Source of the DNA: Gammaproteobacteria bacterium
GTDB lineage: Bacteria; Pseudomonadota; Gammaproteobacteria; Steroidobacterales; Steroidobacteraceae
NCBI GenBank assembly: GCA_025355165.1
Contig: JANYAD010000104.1
Span: 1-64,000, forward strand
Reading direction: 5' to 3'
DNA length: 64,000 bases
The notes beneath the pieces were generated by a model. It worked only from the letters and a program-made list of their open reading frames with translations. It ran no database searches and was not told the DNA's origin. Positions 1 to 8,971 of this stretch are shown one piece after another; position 1 is the stretch's first letter; each line of letters opens with the position of its first letter. The position numbers and the translations under genes are program-made.

Positions 1-333
1 GCCGAACGACTTTCCGCCGGCGAGCAGCGGCAGGGCGGGCAGTAGCACGCCGGCCGCTCGCACGGCTGCACGCACGGTGGCATGACAGAGCGCGGGAGGG
101 TCCGGCCTTCGGCTAAGCCTTTCCATGTACGGAAACTGGTAGCGCAACGTAGCGACTCGGCGCGCCGCGAGATCGTTCGCCAAATTTTCCATGAAGGAGT
201 GCCGCATTCCGGCGCCGGCGCCGTGCGCGAGCACGAAACAAGCGTTGGGTTCAGGGGGAGTCATCAAGATACCCGAGACTCGGGTCCCATCGCCGACCTC
301 GATATTTAAGGCTTGGGTGTTGGTTTGAGCCAT
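1..333 (-). CDS. alpha/beta-family hydrolase (Tex30/KANSL3-like), 3' end cut by window edge
   Basis: Reading the minus strand from the ATG at 333 gives 111 uninterrupted codons running off the left edge. The protein has an early oxyanion-type stretch (VLAHGAGAGMRHSF, about residues 35-48), the strand-turn motif ATLRYQFPYME, and ends at the window edge on AGGKSFG, which matches the nucleophile elbow GGKSxGG of the small alpha/beta hydrolases annotated as dienelactone-hydrolase- or Tex30-like. Substrates of this family are not well defined. In-frame ATGs at 366 and 372 would add 11 or 13 residues; none of the three has a convincing Shine-Dalgarno, so the start is uncertain. The catalytic Asp and His would lie outside the window. 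Confidence 0.75.
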   Translation of the reverse strand, partial: MAQTNTQALNIEVGDGTRVSGILMTPPEPNACFVLAHGAGAGMRHSFMENLANDLAARRVATLRYQFPYMERLSRRPDPPALCHATVRAAVRAAGVLLPALPLLAGGKSFG

Positions 334-544
334 ACTTGACAACAGCGGTAATTCATCGGCGATCATGGCCATGTCTGCGTCGCGATTTCGCTAACTGGTA
401 GAGGGCGGGCGAGGCCTCGCGACCGAGTTGCTGTTTTGCCTTTGCGCATGTTGGATATTCGACTTGTCCTAATTTACCTGCAACTCGTCTGCATTCGTAA
501 CAACAAACAGAAAACGGGTCCGCCCTTGTTTTCGCTGCCCGTCA

Positions 545-2461
545 TCAGCCGCGAGTGATACGTTTGATGGCGTCGGCCAGGGGACGCGCTCCGGCGCCGT
601 AATTTTCCCAGGGTCCGAGCTTATCGAGCAGCGTTGGCGCGCTTCGCAGAGTAAAGGACTTGGGATCGAGTCCGTTCTTGATGTTGCGCCAATCGACCGG
701 CATCGACACGGGTGCCCCCTCCCGGGCCCGGGGCGAGAGCACCGCCACAGCAGTCGCTGTTCGATCGTTTCTTAAGTAATCCAAAAATATTTTGCCCGTG
801 CGTTTGGCCTTCGACATATTGTCCAAATAGCGCGTTGGACTGTCGTGCGCCATTTGCGCGCAGACAAGGTGGGCGAAATTCTTGGCGATGGGCCATGCGA
901 CGGCTTTCTTACCGCCGCTCAAGGGCGTAACGACATGCAAGCCCTTGCCGCCGGTGGTCTTGCAGAAGCACACCAGGCCACACTTCTCCAGGCGTTCGCG
1001 TACGTCATGCGCGGCCGCGATGACGGCGTCGAATTCGACATCCGGCGCCGGGTCCAAATCAAAGACCAAGCGGCCCGCGAGCTGCGGCGCGTTCGGTGCG
1101 CAATTCCACGGATGCAATTCCAAACCACCAATTTGAGCCACGGCAGCAAGCGCTTCCTCGCGGTCGATCTGCACATAGGCCGCCTTATCGCCCCTGACTT
1201 TGACCAACTCAAACAACTCCGACATGCCGGGCATGGCGTGGCGTTGAAAAAATCGCTGCCCCGCCAGGCCATCCGGCGCGCGCACCAGAGAACACGGACG
1301 GCCCGCAAGATGCGGCAGCAGCCATTTGCCTACCCGTTTATAAAAGTGAGCGAGATCGAGCTTGGTTATTGCCGCCTCGCCGGCAACCGCCGGCCATAAC
1401 ACCTTATCCGGGTTGGATATGGTCACCCCGTACACCGTCGCCAAACCGGGTGCCGCCTGCTTGCGAGCGGCTTTGCCCCGGAGGAGCTTTGCAACTGTTG
1501 ACCGCGAGGACGGGGGCGGGGTCGGAGTCTCTCCCACCACATCCTGGGGATCCTTGTCCTCGCGCAAACCCTTGAAAGCGGCCTGCCTGATCATGCCCGC
1601 GCCGGTCCAGCCCTCGAACTCGATTTCCGCGATCAATGCGGGCTTGAGCCAACGGACGTTGCTCTGTTTCCGAGGCGCGTTGGGTCCACCGAACGGACTG
1701 CTTTCGCGGGTCAGCCTTTGCAATTTCGGCAGCAGTGCTTTTACCGCTTCTCGTCCGAAGCCTGTGCCGATTCGGCCCGCATAGACCAGATGGCCGTCGC
1801 GATTGACGCCCGCAAGCAGCGATCGCAGCGAGCCTGCTTCAATCGTCCAGCCGCCGAGGACGACCTCTTGACCGGCCCTACACTTGGCTTTGACCCAAGT
1901 GCCGGTCCGGCCGGAGTAGTAGGGCGCGTCAAGCCGTTTGGAAATGATGCCTTCCAGTCCGATCTCGCAAGCCGAGGCGAGAATCGTGTTCGCATCCGAC
2001 ACCAGATGCGGGACGAAGCGCAGCGCCCCATCGGACTTTTGTTCGCTCAGGAATTTTTCCAGCCGGGCTTTGCGCTCGCTCAAGGGCAGGGCACGTAAAT
2101 CCTCGCGGCCTTGGAACAGCATGTCAAATACGAAATAGACCAGTTTGTCGGTCTTCTGCTCGGATAAGGCGGCCTGCAACGCGCCAAAGTGCGGCAGCTG
2201 ATGTTCATCCAGCGCGACAATTTCACCGTCCAAAATACAGTCGGGCAGCCGCGCGCCTTGGCTGGCTACCGCGGCGAAGCGATCGGTCCAATCGAGACCC
2301 TTGCGCGTGCGAATTACCGACCTGCCGCTTTTCACCCGAAGCTGTGCGCGGTAGCCGTCGAATTTGACCTCATGCGCCCATCCGTTTTGCACGGGAGGCC
2401 GGTCGACCAATTTGCTCAGTTGAGGCTCGATGAAGGCGGGGATGTCGCGTCTTGCAATCAC
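545..2461 (-). CDS. ligD: LigD-type ATP-dependent DNA ligase/polymerase for NHEJ, no phosphoesterase domain
   Basis: 638 residues. The N-terminal half is an ATP-dependent ligase: the adenylation motif EVKFDGYR puts the nucleotidyl lysine at K33, followed by DGEIVALD and an OB-fold region (about 230-320). The C-terminal half (about 350-638) is the LigD primase/polymerase domain, with LVRAPDG, FDLDP (metal-binding acidic pair) and TTGGKGLHV. It seals double-strand breaks together with Ku. Many LigD proteins carry a third, N-terminal 3'-phosphoesterase domain; the ligase motif here begins within 33 residues of the start, so that domain is absent. The start codon overlaps the stop of the upstream MerR-TPR gene (ATGA), which indicates translational coupling in a ku-merR/TPR-ligD operon. 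Confidence 0.93.
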   Translation of the reverse strand: MIARRDIPAFIEPQLSKLVDRPPVQNGWAHEVKFDGYRAQLRVKSGRSVIRTRKGLDWTDRFAAVASQGARLPDCILDGEIVALDEHQLPHFGALQAALSEQKTDKLVYFVFDMLFQGREDLRALPLSERKARLEKFLSEQKSDGALRFVPHLVSDANTILASACEIGLEGIISKRLDAPYYSGRTGTWVKAKCRAGQEVVLGGWTIEAGSLRSLLAGVNRDGHLVYAGRIGTGFGREAVKALLPKLQRLTRESSPFGGPNAPRKQSNVRWLKPALIAEIEFEGWTGAGMIRQAAFKGLREDKDPQDVVGETPTPPPSSRSTVAKLLRGKAARKQAAPGLATVYGVTISNPDKVLWPAVAGEAAITKLDLAHFYKRVGKWLLPHLAGRPCSLVRAPDGLAGQRFFQRHAMPGMSELFELVKVRGDKAAYVQIDREEALAAVAQIGGLELHPWNCAPNAPQLAGRLVFDLDPAPDVEFDAVIAAAHDVRERLEKCGLVCFCKTTGGKGLHVVTPLSGGKKAVAWPIAKNFAHLVCAQMAHDSPTRYLDNMSKAKRTGKIFLDYLRNDRTATAVAVLSPRAREGAPVSMPVDWRNIKNGLDPKSFTLRSAPTLLDKLGPWENYGAGARPLADAIKRITRG

Positions 2462-3270
2462 GCGCCTTGATCCATCATCCGGCGGTAGGCAAGCAGATGG
2501 CGCAACGAGGATTGTGGATCTTTGGCTCGCTCGTACAGCCGCGCCAGGTTGAAGTGTGCATCGGCGAATTGCGGATCGAGTGCCAAGGCTTCCCGATAGG
2601 CAATGATCGCCTCGGGCTCACGGCCCAGATCTTCGAGCAGCACGGCAAGATTGAACACAAGAAACGGTTCTGCCGTGCCGCCGAATCGGTAAACCTGCTC
2701 GGCCTCCGCCAGTCGCCCGTCTAGGTGCAGCAGTCTGCCCAAGTTGATGCGCGCTTCCAGATGATTGGAGTCCGCTCTGAGGATCTCTTCGTAGGCGCTG
2801 CGCGCTTTTTGTGGATCGCGTTCCTCTTGCATCACGGCGTCGGCGTAAAGTTCCTCCGGCGAAGCGCCATTTAAAGGCACGGTTTCCTGGCGCGCGATGA
2901 CGTGCAGGCGGCCCTTCTCCTGGACGATCTCCAGCGCCAGTGCGTACTGTCCGGACTCCGACTCGCGCAGCGTCTGGCCTTCGCGGATGGCGATTCGATT
3001 CCCGAGCGCGGTCAGAGATAGTTGATGCAGCGCTGAGTCGGCAGGCAACGCCGAACGCAGCTCGTGCAAGGTCCTATTGATCCGCTGCGAGGAGATCTTC
3101 GCCGCCCGAAGAGCACTCGCGGTGCGCAGCACCACCAGGTCGTGAAAGGAATAGTGCAGCCTACCTGCACGCCTGACCGGATTGATATTGCCTGCGCGTG
3201 CTAAAGCACGGACTGCCGATGCCGGCAGCCCGAACAGCCGCTCCAGGTCTTTGCTGTCATAGGCATGCAT
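2458..3270 (-). CDS. MerR-like HTH plus TPR protein inside the NHEJ operon
   Basis: 270 residues from the ATG at 3270, which lies one base after the ku stop and behind a GATGAG stretch; the frame stays open further upstream but would run inside ku. Residues about 1-60 look like a MerR-type DNA-binding module (YDSKDLERLFGLPASAVRALARAGNI...YSFHDLVVLRTA). The second half is rich in tetratricopeptide-like helices (ARINLGRLLHLDGRLAEAEQ; VFNLAVLLEDLGREPEAI; AHFNLARLYERAKDP). It is coupled to both neighbours, so it is probably a regulator or assembly factor for Ku/LigD; this role is inferred from position only. I do not recognise a characterised homologue. Confidence 0.8.
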   Translation of the reverse strand: MHAYDSKDLERLFGLPASAVRALARAGNINPVRRAGRLHYSFHDLVVLRTASALRAAKISSQRINRTLHELRSALPADSALHQLSLTALGNRIAIREGQTLRESESGQYALALEIVQEKGRLHVIARQETVPLNGASPEELYADAVMQEERDPQKARSAYEEILRADSNHLEARINLGRLLHLDGRLAEAEQVYRFGGTAEPFLVFNLAVLLEDLGREPEAIIAYREALALDPQFADAHFNLARLYERAKDPQSSLRHLLAYRRMMDQGA

Positions 3271-3271
3271 C

Positions 3272-4141
3272 TCATCTGCGAGCGGACTTGCGGGCCGACC
3301 CTGTCGGGGCCGCACGCTTCGGCGCCTTGCGTTCCTTGAGGTCGGTGCTCTTCGATCCGCGTGCATCGATGCTGGCGCGCAGCGCTTCCATGAGGTCAAT
3401 CACATTACCGCTCTTGGCCGCAACCGGGCCTTCGGCAATGGAGACTTCTTTGCCTTCAACTTTTTTCTGAATGGCTAACTGCACGCGGGCCCGATGTTCA
3501 TCTGAGTATTCGTTGGGGTCAAAGCGCTTCGCCGCCAAATGCTCGATCAGCTGCTGGGCCAGCTTTAACTCCGGCTCGGACACGGGCGCGGCCTCGATTC
3601 CCAAATCTTTCAGCTCGCGGACCTCCGCTTTGAAATGCAATTGATGCAGGGCTAGTCCTTCTTCGATGGGGCGTATCACCACGATGTGTTCCTTACCCCG
3701 GGAGATCCAGCGGCCGACGGCGCATTGGCGCTGTTTGCGAAGGGCCGTGGCGAGCAGCGTGTAGGGCTTCGCGCCCCCCTTGTCGGGAGCCAGATAATAC
3801 GTGCCATCGAAGTACACCGGGTCCACCGATTCCAGCGGCACAAACTGGCCAATGTCGATGGCGTGACTGGTCGTATCCTCGAGCGCTTTCAATTCTTCAG
3901 GGCTGAAGATGACATATTGGTCCTTGGCAAACTCATAGCCCTTGACCATTTCGGCGCGTTCCACCAGCTTACCGTCATTCACGGCGACGTACTGTTGCTT
4001 GACCCGCGAGCCGTCCTTTTGGCGCAGCAGATTAAAAGAAATTCTTTCGGACGACACGGTGGCCGAATAGAGCTTCACCGGAATGGCAACAAGCCCGAAC
4101 GAGATTGTCAGAGAAGCGATTGATCGTGCCTGTGTAGCCAT
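3272..4141 (-). CDS. ku: Ku protein, DNA end-binding NHEJ factor
   Basis: 289 residues, the usual length for bacterial Ku. The N-terminus ARSIASLTISFGLVAIPVKLYSAT and the block GYEFAKDQYVIFSPEELKALE are typical of the Ku beta-barrel core (about residues 5-190). The tail is Lys/Arg-rich (KSTDLKERKAPKRAAPTGSARKSARR), as in Ku proteins whose C-terminus contacts DNA and LigD. The homodimer ring binds double-strand ends and recruits LigD, encoded two genes downstream. It is the first gene of the operon; the next start codon follows its stop after one base. The 259-base region upstream (4142-4400) must contain the operon promoter, but I see no clear -35/-10 pair there. Confidence 0.95.
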   Translation of the reverse strand: MATQARSIASLTISFGLVAIPVKLYSATVSSERISFNLLRQKDGSRVKQQYVAVNDGKLVERAEMVKGYEFAKDQYVIFSPEELKALEDTTSHAIDIGQFVPLESVDPVYFDGTYYLAPDKGGAKPYTLLATALRKQRQCAVGRWISRGKEHIVVIRPIEEGLALHQLHFKAEVRELKDLGIEAAPVSEPELKLAQQLIEHLAAKRFDPNEYSDEHRARVQLAIQKKVEGKEVSIAEGPVAAKSGNVIDLMEALRASIDARGSKSTDLKERKAPKRAAPTGSARKSARR

Positions 4142-4382
4142 GATGAGACCATCCCTACTAATGACTGCGGTTCTTTCCGATGTTATTGAATAAACGCGCG
4201 CAAGACCTTCGATTACTTACGGTTTACACCTAAGCCTAGGAACAATAGCAGCTGCTTTCAAGTGATTTTGCCTCAATCAGGTGTAGGTACGCCGGTGACG
4301 GGGGCGGGGGCAAAGCGCACGGGGCACTATGTCGCCCGGCCTCCGATAGAGCGTAAAATCCTATCAAATTAGACACTTAGGT

Positions 4383-4398
4383 GCCGCCTTGGGGCGGC
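4383..4398 (-). terminator. short GC hairpin after msrA
   Basis: A perfect 6-bp stem (GCCGCC / GGCGGC) with a 4-base loop begins 2 bases after the msrA stop codon. No T-run follows on the minus strand, so it is only a weak candidate terminator or a 3'-end stabilising hairpin. Confidence 0.35.
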
Positions 4399-4400
4399 GA

Positions 4401-4922
4401 TTACGCCTGACGGGCCGCCGCGCGTACCGGGAGCTTCCACTCGGGACGGATAAAATGACAGGTGTATCCGTCCGGGATTCGCTCCAAATAGTCCTGATGT
4501 TCCGGCTCGGCCTCCCAGAAATCGCCCGCCGGAGCCAGTTCGGTCACGACTTTTCCCGGCCAAAGGCCCGATGCCTCAACGTCCTCAATCGTGTCCTCGG
4601 CAATCCGTTTTTGTTCATCGCCGATATAAAAGATCGCGGAGCGGTAGCTCAAGCCGCGATCGTTTCCCTGGCGATTCAGCGTGGTCGGATCGTGTAACTG
4701 GAAGAAAAACTCCAGCAGCTGGCGATAGCTGATGAGCTTGGGGTTGAAGAGGATTTCCACCGCCTCGGCATGTGTGCCGTGGTTGCGATACGTGGCTCTC
4801 GGCACATCGCCGCCGGAGTACCCCACTCGCGTGGCGATGATACTGGGATAGCGGCGCAGCAAATCCTGCACGCCCCAGAAACAGCCGCCAGCGAGAATTG
4901 CGCGTTCAGTTGCTGCAGACAT
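4401..4922 (-). CDS. msrA: peptide-methionine (S)-S-oxide reductase MsrA
   Basis: 173 residues. Residues 12-16 are the MsrA active-site signature GCFWG with catalytic Cys14, followed by [19 protein letters not shown] and the [26 protein letters not shown] block. It repairs methionine-S-sulfoxide in oxidised proteins using thioredoxin. I placed the start at the second ATG (4922) because AAGGAG lies at ideal spacing just before it; the in-frame ATG six codons upstream (4940) would put this ribosome site inside the gene. It stands alone between the NHEJ operon and a two-component system on the same strand. Confidence 0.95.
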   Translation of the reverse strand: MSAATERAILAGGCFWGVQDLLRRYPSIIATRVGYSGGDVPRATYRNHGTHAEAVEILFNPKLISYRQLLEFFFQLHDPTTLNRQGNDRGLSYRSAIFYIGDEQKRIAEDTIEDVEASGLWPGKVVTELAPAGDFWEAEPEHQDYLERIPDGYTCHFIRPEWKLPVRAAARQA

Positions 4923-5130
4923 GTTCACTCCTTCATTCATTATCGTGCGACGCCGCAGGCATGGACTTTCCGCTCGTCGAGCGTGTACCGCACGGCGGTG
5001 ATCGATTTTCGATGCGCGCGCTTCATGCTTTGCAGCTCATATGATCACCGGTCGAAGGGTCGTAACTATGGATATTACACCGAAGCGCGTGATCTGAAAT
5101 GATGGCCTCTGCCTTGCCAGGGCTTATCGA

Positions 5131-5910
5131 CTACATCTGTTTGAACAAATGGGCAAATTGTCGGCTGACCGCAATCACTTCCTTACGGCCTTTGAGCGCC
5201 AAGCTCAGGTGTCCCAATTCATCACGCTTTGCGAGCTCGATGTGCTGCGAGTTGACTACCGTGCCGCGGTGGACCTGCCAGAAGGTGTCCTCGTCGAGCT
5301 GCTCCAGCAGTTCCCTCAGAGGCATGCGGATGATGCTGTCGCCTTCGCGCGTGGCAACGGTAATATATTTATCCTGCGCCTCGAACCACAGCACGTCTTT
5401 CACCGGAATGAGTTTGACCGTGATGCCGGCGCCGGCGCGCACGAAGCGCAGCCTTTCCTTACCGCGGGCGCCCGATCCCAATAAGTGAGCGATCCGCGTC
5501 GCCATATCCCCCGCGGAATCCTCCTTTCCAGCCCGGCTGAGTTGCTGCGACAGGCGTTCAATGCACTTGACCAGCCGCGCGACCTCGACGGGCTTTAGCA
5601 GGTAATCGATCGCGGCAGTTTCGAAGGCGTCGAGCGCATAGGCGTCGTACGCGGTCACGAAGACGATGAGGGGTGGGTGATCCTGCAAGCACAGTTGCCT
5701 CGCAACCTCCAGTCCGTCCAGTTGCGGCATGCGCACGTCGAGAAATGCGACATCGGGAGAATATTGCTCGGCGAGTTTTAGTGCGTCGGCACCATTGGCT
5801 GCAATGGCCGCGCAATGCGCCGAGGGCCAATGATCGCCCAGTTGTTTGGCAAGCGCGCGAGCCAGCAGCGGCTCATCCTCGGCGAGGATGTAGCTGTAAG
5901 GAGGGCTCAT
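5131..5910 (-). CDS. LytTR-family response regulator
   Basis: 259 residues. N-terminal receiver domain (about 5-125) with acidic pocket EDE at 11-13, phosphoacceptor Asp58 (VAFLDVRMP) and conserved Lys (DYLLKPVEV). The C-terminal 100 residues form a LytTR DNA-binding domain (VKDVLWFEAQDKYITVATREG; QVHRGTVVNSQHIELAKRDELGHLSLALKGRKEVIAVSR). Proteins of the LytR/AlgR type bind paired direct repeats at promoters. The upstream kinase gene overlaps it by 4 bases, so the pair is one two-component system. No target can be read from the window. Confidence 0.93.
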   Translation of the reverse strand: MSPPYSYILAEDEPLLARALAKQLGDHWPSAHCAAIAANGADALKLAEQYSPDVAFLDVRMPQLDGLEVARQLCLQDHPPLIVFVTAYDAYALDAFETAAIDYLLKPVEVARLVKCIERLSQQLSRAGKEDSAGDMATRIAHLLGSGARGKERLRFVRAGAGITVKLIPVKDVLWFEAQDKYITVATREGDSIIRMPLRELLEQLDEDTFWQVHRGTVVNSQHIELAKRDELGHLSLALKGRKEVIAVSRQFAHLFKQM

Positions 5911-7004
5911 CCGGCGGGTCTGGAAAGCAAATTCAGCGGTACCTCGATGGCGGCATGGGTACCGCGCGGGATGCGGGGTTCCAGGATCAATCGCGCCGAG
6001 CTGCCGAACAGCGACTGCAGACGGGCGCGTATGTTCTGTATGCCAGCCCCGGTGCCGACCGTCAGTGCCTTACCCAAACCAATGCCGGTATCATCGACCC
6101 AGAGTTTCAGCGTGTCCGCGGTACAGTGCACGGTGACGCGGATGGTGCCGCCGTCGCCGGCCGGCTCGATGCCGTGGGTGATGGCGTTTTCAACGAGCGG
6201 CTGCAGCAGCATCGCTGGAAATTTCAGGCTCAGGCAGGCGGGATCACAGTCGAATTCGGTGGTGAGACGGTTGGGCAGACGCAGCGCCATGATGGCAAGG
6301 TAAGCCTTCAACAGTTCGACTTCGGTTTGCAGCGTCGCCGTTTCGCTGCGCGCATGCGTGAGCGCGGCCCGCAAATAGCGAATCAGATTGGCGAGCAGGG
6401 TGCGTGCCTCGGGAGGATCCACCGCGATGAGGGCGTCGAGATTGGCCAGCGTATTGAACAGGAAATGTGGCTCGATCTGCGCCTGCAGTGCCCGCAATTG
6501 CGCTTCGACGGCCGCGCGTTCGGCGCGTTCCACGTCGCGCTTGCTTTGAGCGAGCTGCACCCAGCTGAAATTGATGAGAAGCGCGATGCTGCCTGCGATG
6601 AGGGAAAACACGATGCAGACGATCCAAACATAGCTATGTTGCAAGTTGAAAACGCTAGAGGCCTGACCACTCAGAAACAGTTGAGAGAGCAGCTCGCCGA
6701 TGATCGCGCCGATGATCACAAGTCCGAAGTAAATCCCGATGCGCGAGCCGACGTTGCCGCGAAAGTGCCGCATCACGGTGCAGCGCACCGAAGCTATCAA
6801 GGCGAGGATCGACAGGCCGATGCAATAGGAAATGACGAGGTTCGGCACCACCGCTTCCCAGGAACGCAGCAGCAAGGCAATCATCAGGGCGATGACGGTA
6901 TTGATGGCTAGCGTCATGGGCAGGCGACGCCGCAAAAAATCCATCACCGTATCGTCCGTATCGTCGAACGGAGAAAAGCCGTTGCCTTGCAAATTGATAT
7001 TCAT
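5907..7004 (-). CDS. LytS/YehU-type membrane sensor histidine kinase
   Basis: 365 residues. Four predicted membrane helices (about 31-47, 53-71, 88-108, 126-147) are followed by a short coiled stretch and the His_kinase signature IEPHFLFNTLANLDALI with phosphoacceptor His180. The C-terminal HATPase domain shows LLQPLVENAITHGIEP (N box) and DDTGIGLG plus GTGAGIQNIRARL (G boxes). There is no large extracellular sensor domain, so it probably senses a membrane or small-molecule signal. It overlaps the LytTR regulator gene (ATGA). The 188 bases upstream (7005-7192) hold no gene and should contain the promoter. Confidence 0.93.
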   Translation of the reverse strand: MNINLQGNGFSPFDDTDDTVMDFLRRRLPMTLAINTVIALMIALLLRSWEAVVPNLVISYCIGLSILALIASVRCTVMRHFRGNVGSRIGIYFGLVIIGAIIGELLSQLFLSGQASSVFNLQHSYVWIVCIVFSLIAGSIALLINFSWVQLAQSKRDVERAERAAVEAQLRALQAQIEPHFLFNTLANLDALIAVDPPEARTLLANLIRYLRAALTHARSETATLQTEVELLKAYLAIMALRLPNRLTTEFDCDPACLSLKFPAMLLQPLVENAITHGIEPAGDGGTIRVTVHCTADTLKLWVDDTGIGLGKALTVGTGAGIQNIRARLQSLFGSSARLILEPRIPRGTHAAIEVPLNLLSRPAG

Positions 7005-7192
7005 TGATGCCCAGCGCCCCGCCTGAGCGTTAGTTTATCGCCCTTGGAGCGGCGACGCATGATTGGCGGGCATGGGGCTTGCTTTTCATGGGTATCTCCG
7101 TAAGTGATCAGTGTCGCGGAGGTACTCTAGATATCGCCCAGACCGCTGCGGGGCATTTGCGCCGGAAAGCCAGCCGGGTGGCGCAAACGGGG

Positions 7193-8083
7193 CTACGCGG
7201 TCGCGAACGGTTCGATCAACGTTATGTCCATCCTCGCGCAAAGAGACGCGCCGGGGGTTAGCATGAATATCCCCGGTTTGTCCTTGAAATCCCCGCAAAA
7301 GCCCTCCGGATCGGTGATCCCGTGCCATGGTTCAATACAGATAAAAGGCGCGCCAGGTTTAGTCCAAACACCCAGACACGGCGCATCGGGGAAGCCGATT
7401 TTAATGCGTGGGCCTCTCGCTCCTCCGTAGCTCACCGAGCGGCTTCGGATCTCCTCGAAGATAATGACATCGCCCTGAAACAGGGAGTCGCTTAAGTTAA
7501 GCCGCCGCCCGACGATCGGCGTCGGATGGCGTTCGGCGGTGAGCAATCCGGCGGCATCGATGCGTCTCGCGGGAGCCGGTTCGTCCTTTTCGAACTCGAT
7601 AAAATGCGTGGAACGCGGCTGCCCGAAGGGTAGCGGCCAGCGGAATCCTGGATGATAGCCAAAACTTGCAGGCATCTCCTCATCGCCTTGGTTGCTGATG
7701 TCCGTGGTCACGGAGAGCGTCGCGCCGCTGATCGCGTAGCTTACGTCCAGCTGAAAATGAAACGGGTAGACCTGCAGGCTGGCCGCGTCTGCATTCAAGC
7801 GAAATCTCGCGGCGCGCGGATCCTGGTTTTCGATTGAGAACATTCTGTCACGTGCAAAACCGTGTCTAGGCAACTGAAAACTCTTCGAACCCAAGCGATA
7901 GATACCGCCGGCCAAAACACCGATAATGGGAAACAGCAGGGGCGCGCGTCCTGCCCACACCTTAGGATCTCCATCCCATAACAGATCGAGGGCCGCCCGA
8001 TTTTTCAGCGAACTCAATTGCGCACCGAGCGGGTCGATTTGAGCCGTTAACGCGTCGGACGCAATGGAAACCCAACGGTGCAT
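7193..8083 (-). CDS. aldose 1-epimerase family protein (GalM/LacX-like)
   Basis: About 296 residues with the conserved framework of bacterial aldose-1-epimerase-like proteins: LGAQLSSLKN near the N-terminus, GDPKVWAGRAPLLFPIIG, then the LPRHGFARD block holding the catalytic-type His, SFGYHPGFRWPL with the second His, and a C-terminal Glu region (PFICIEPWHGITDP). Such enzymes interconvert sugar anomers; the substrate here is unknown. The ATG at 8083 lies five bases after the stop of the upstream MipA/OmpV gene. A GTG at 8095 in frame would overlap that gene by 7 bases and cannot be excluded. Confidence 0.85.
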   Translation of the reverse strand: MHRWVSIASDALTAQIDPLGAQLSSLKNRAALDLLWDGDPKVWAGRAPLLFPIIGVLAGGIYRLGSKSFQLPRHGFARDRMFSIENQDPRAARFRLNADAASLQVYPFHFQLDVSYAISGATLSVTTDISNQGDEEMPASFGYHPGFRWPLPFGQPRSTHFIEFEKDEPAPARRIDAAGLLTAERHPTPIVGRRLNLSDSLFQGDVIIFEEIRSRSVSYGGARGPRIKIGFPDAPCLGVWTKPGAPFICIEPWHGITDPEGFCGDFKDKPGIFMLTPGASLCARMDITLIEPFATA

Positions 8084-8088
8084 GTCTT

Positions 8089-8937
8089 CTACCACTGATA
8101 GTCGATCGAGAGTGCCGCTTCTCGCTGTGTTGTGCGCTCCGTCAGGGGGCTCGCCTGCGCGCTGCCTTTGAATTTCGAAATGCCCAAGTCCACGTTAATC
8201 AGCCAATGCAGCGAGAGGAATCGAGTCGCGGTGAATCCCGCGCCCACCGAATCGATGCCGCTATGCGTGCTGAAAACCGGATGGCCCGAAGTGCGTGACT
8301 GGGGCGGCGTCACGCCGAATTCACTCTGCAGGTAGCGATGGGTGGCAAAAGTCGCCGTCGGCCCGGCGAACATCACGAACTTTCGCGAGCTGCCCGGAAG
8401 CGGCAGGTAGAAGCCGACATCCCCAACGGTACCGTTGACACCGCCGAGGATTTGCCTGGCATCGACGCGTAGCACCAGCGGGAATTTTTTCGACAGCACG
8501 TAGGATGCGAATACCTTGGCGGCGGGCGCCGGTGAGAGGTCGCCCATGCCTCGCAGATTGCCATAGTCCTCGCTTGCGCGCCGGCCGAGGTCATACGCCA
8601 GAGCCACGCCGATGCGATAGTGGTCACCGCGAAGAAAATTGACGCCGATGCCGTCACCCGTGCTGATAAACGCGATGTCCTTGTAAAGGATGGTGATGGC
8701 TGGCCCGGCTTGTACTTCGTAAGCTGCAGCGCCCGCATAGACCGGTTGAGTTTCCACGGCGCCGCCGACAACCCTGAACCAATCGGGAAGATCGGGTTCA
8801 AAAAGCTTCGATAGAATGATGCCGGCAGAGTATTGCCATTCAGGCAGCGGCGAGGGCGTTTGCGCCCATGCGGACCTGGGAATCAGCGCGCACAGCAACA
8901 GTGCCGTCCAGGCCAGTTGAGCGTAGGCCTTCGACAC
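8089..8937 (-). CDS. MipA/OmpV family outer-membrane protein
   Basis: 282 residues with a signal peptide (cleavage after SAWA, about residue 25). The mature part has alternating beta-strand pattern typical of the MipA/OmpV family: YSAGIILS...PDWFRVVGGAVETQPVYAGA, a middle LGRRASEDYGNLRGMGDLSPAPAAKVFASY block, GDVGFYLPLPG, and a C-terminal strand ending in Trp (ALSIDYQW). Members are porin-like barrels or scaffolds for murein enzymes. It is upstream of, and close to, the aldose-epimerase gene, suggesting co-transcription; why these two functions pair is not clear. Confidence 0.88.
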   Translation of the reverse strand: MSKAYAQLAWTALLLCALIPRSAWAQTPSPLPEWQYSAGIILSKLFEPDLPDWFRVVGGAVETQPVYAGAAAYEVQAGPAITILYKDIAFISTGDGIGVNFLRGDHYRIGVALAYDLGRRASEDYGNLRGMGDLSPAPAAKVFASYVLSKKFPLVLRVDARQILGGVNGTVGDVGFYLPLPGSSRKFVMFAGPTATFATHRYLQSEFGVTPPQSRTSGHPVFSTHSGIDSVGAGFTATRFLSLHWLINVDLGISKFKGSAQASPLTERTTQREAALSIDYQW

Positions 8938-8971
8938 GAACTGTAGGGTGCTTGCTGGCGCCGGAAAAATT

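Noticed and set aside
5673-6911. A 412-codon plus-strand open frame opposite the sensor kinase
   Set aside because: It is the antisense shadow of a kinase with full, conserved motifs and shows no family resemblance or ribosome site.
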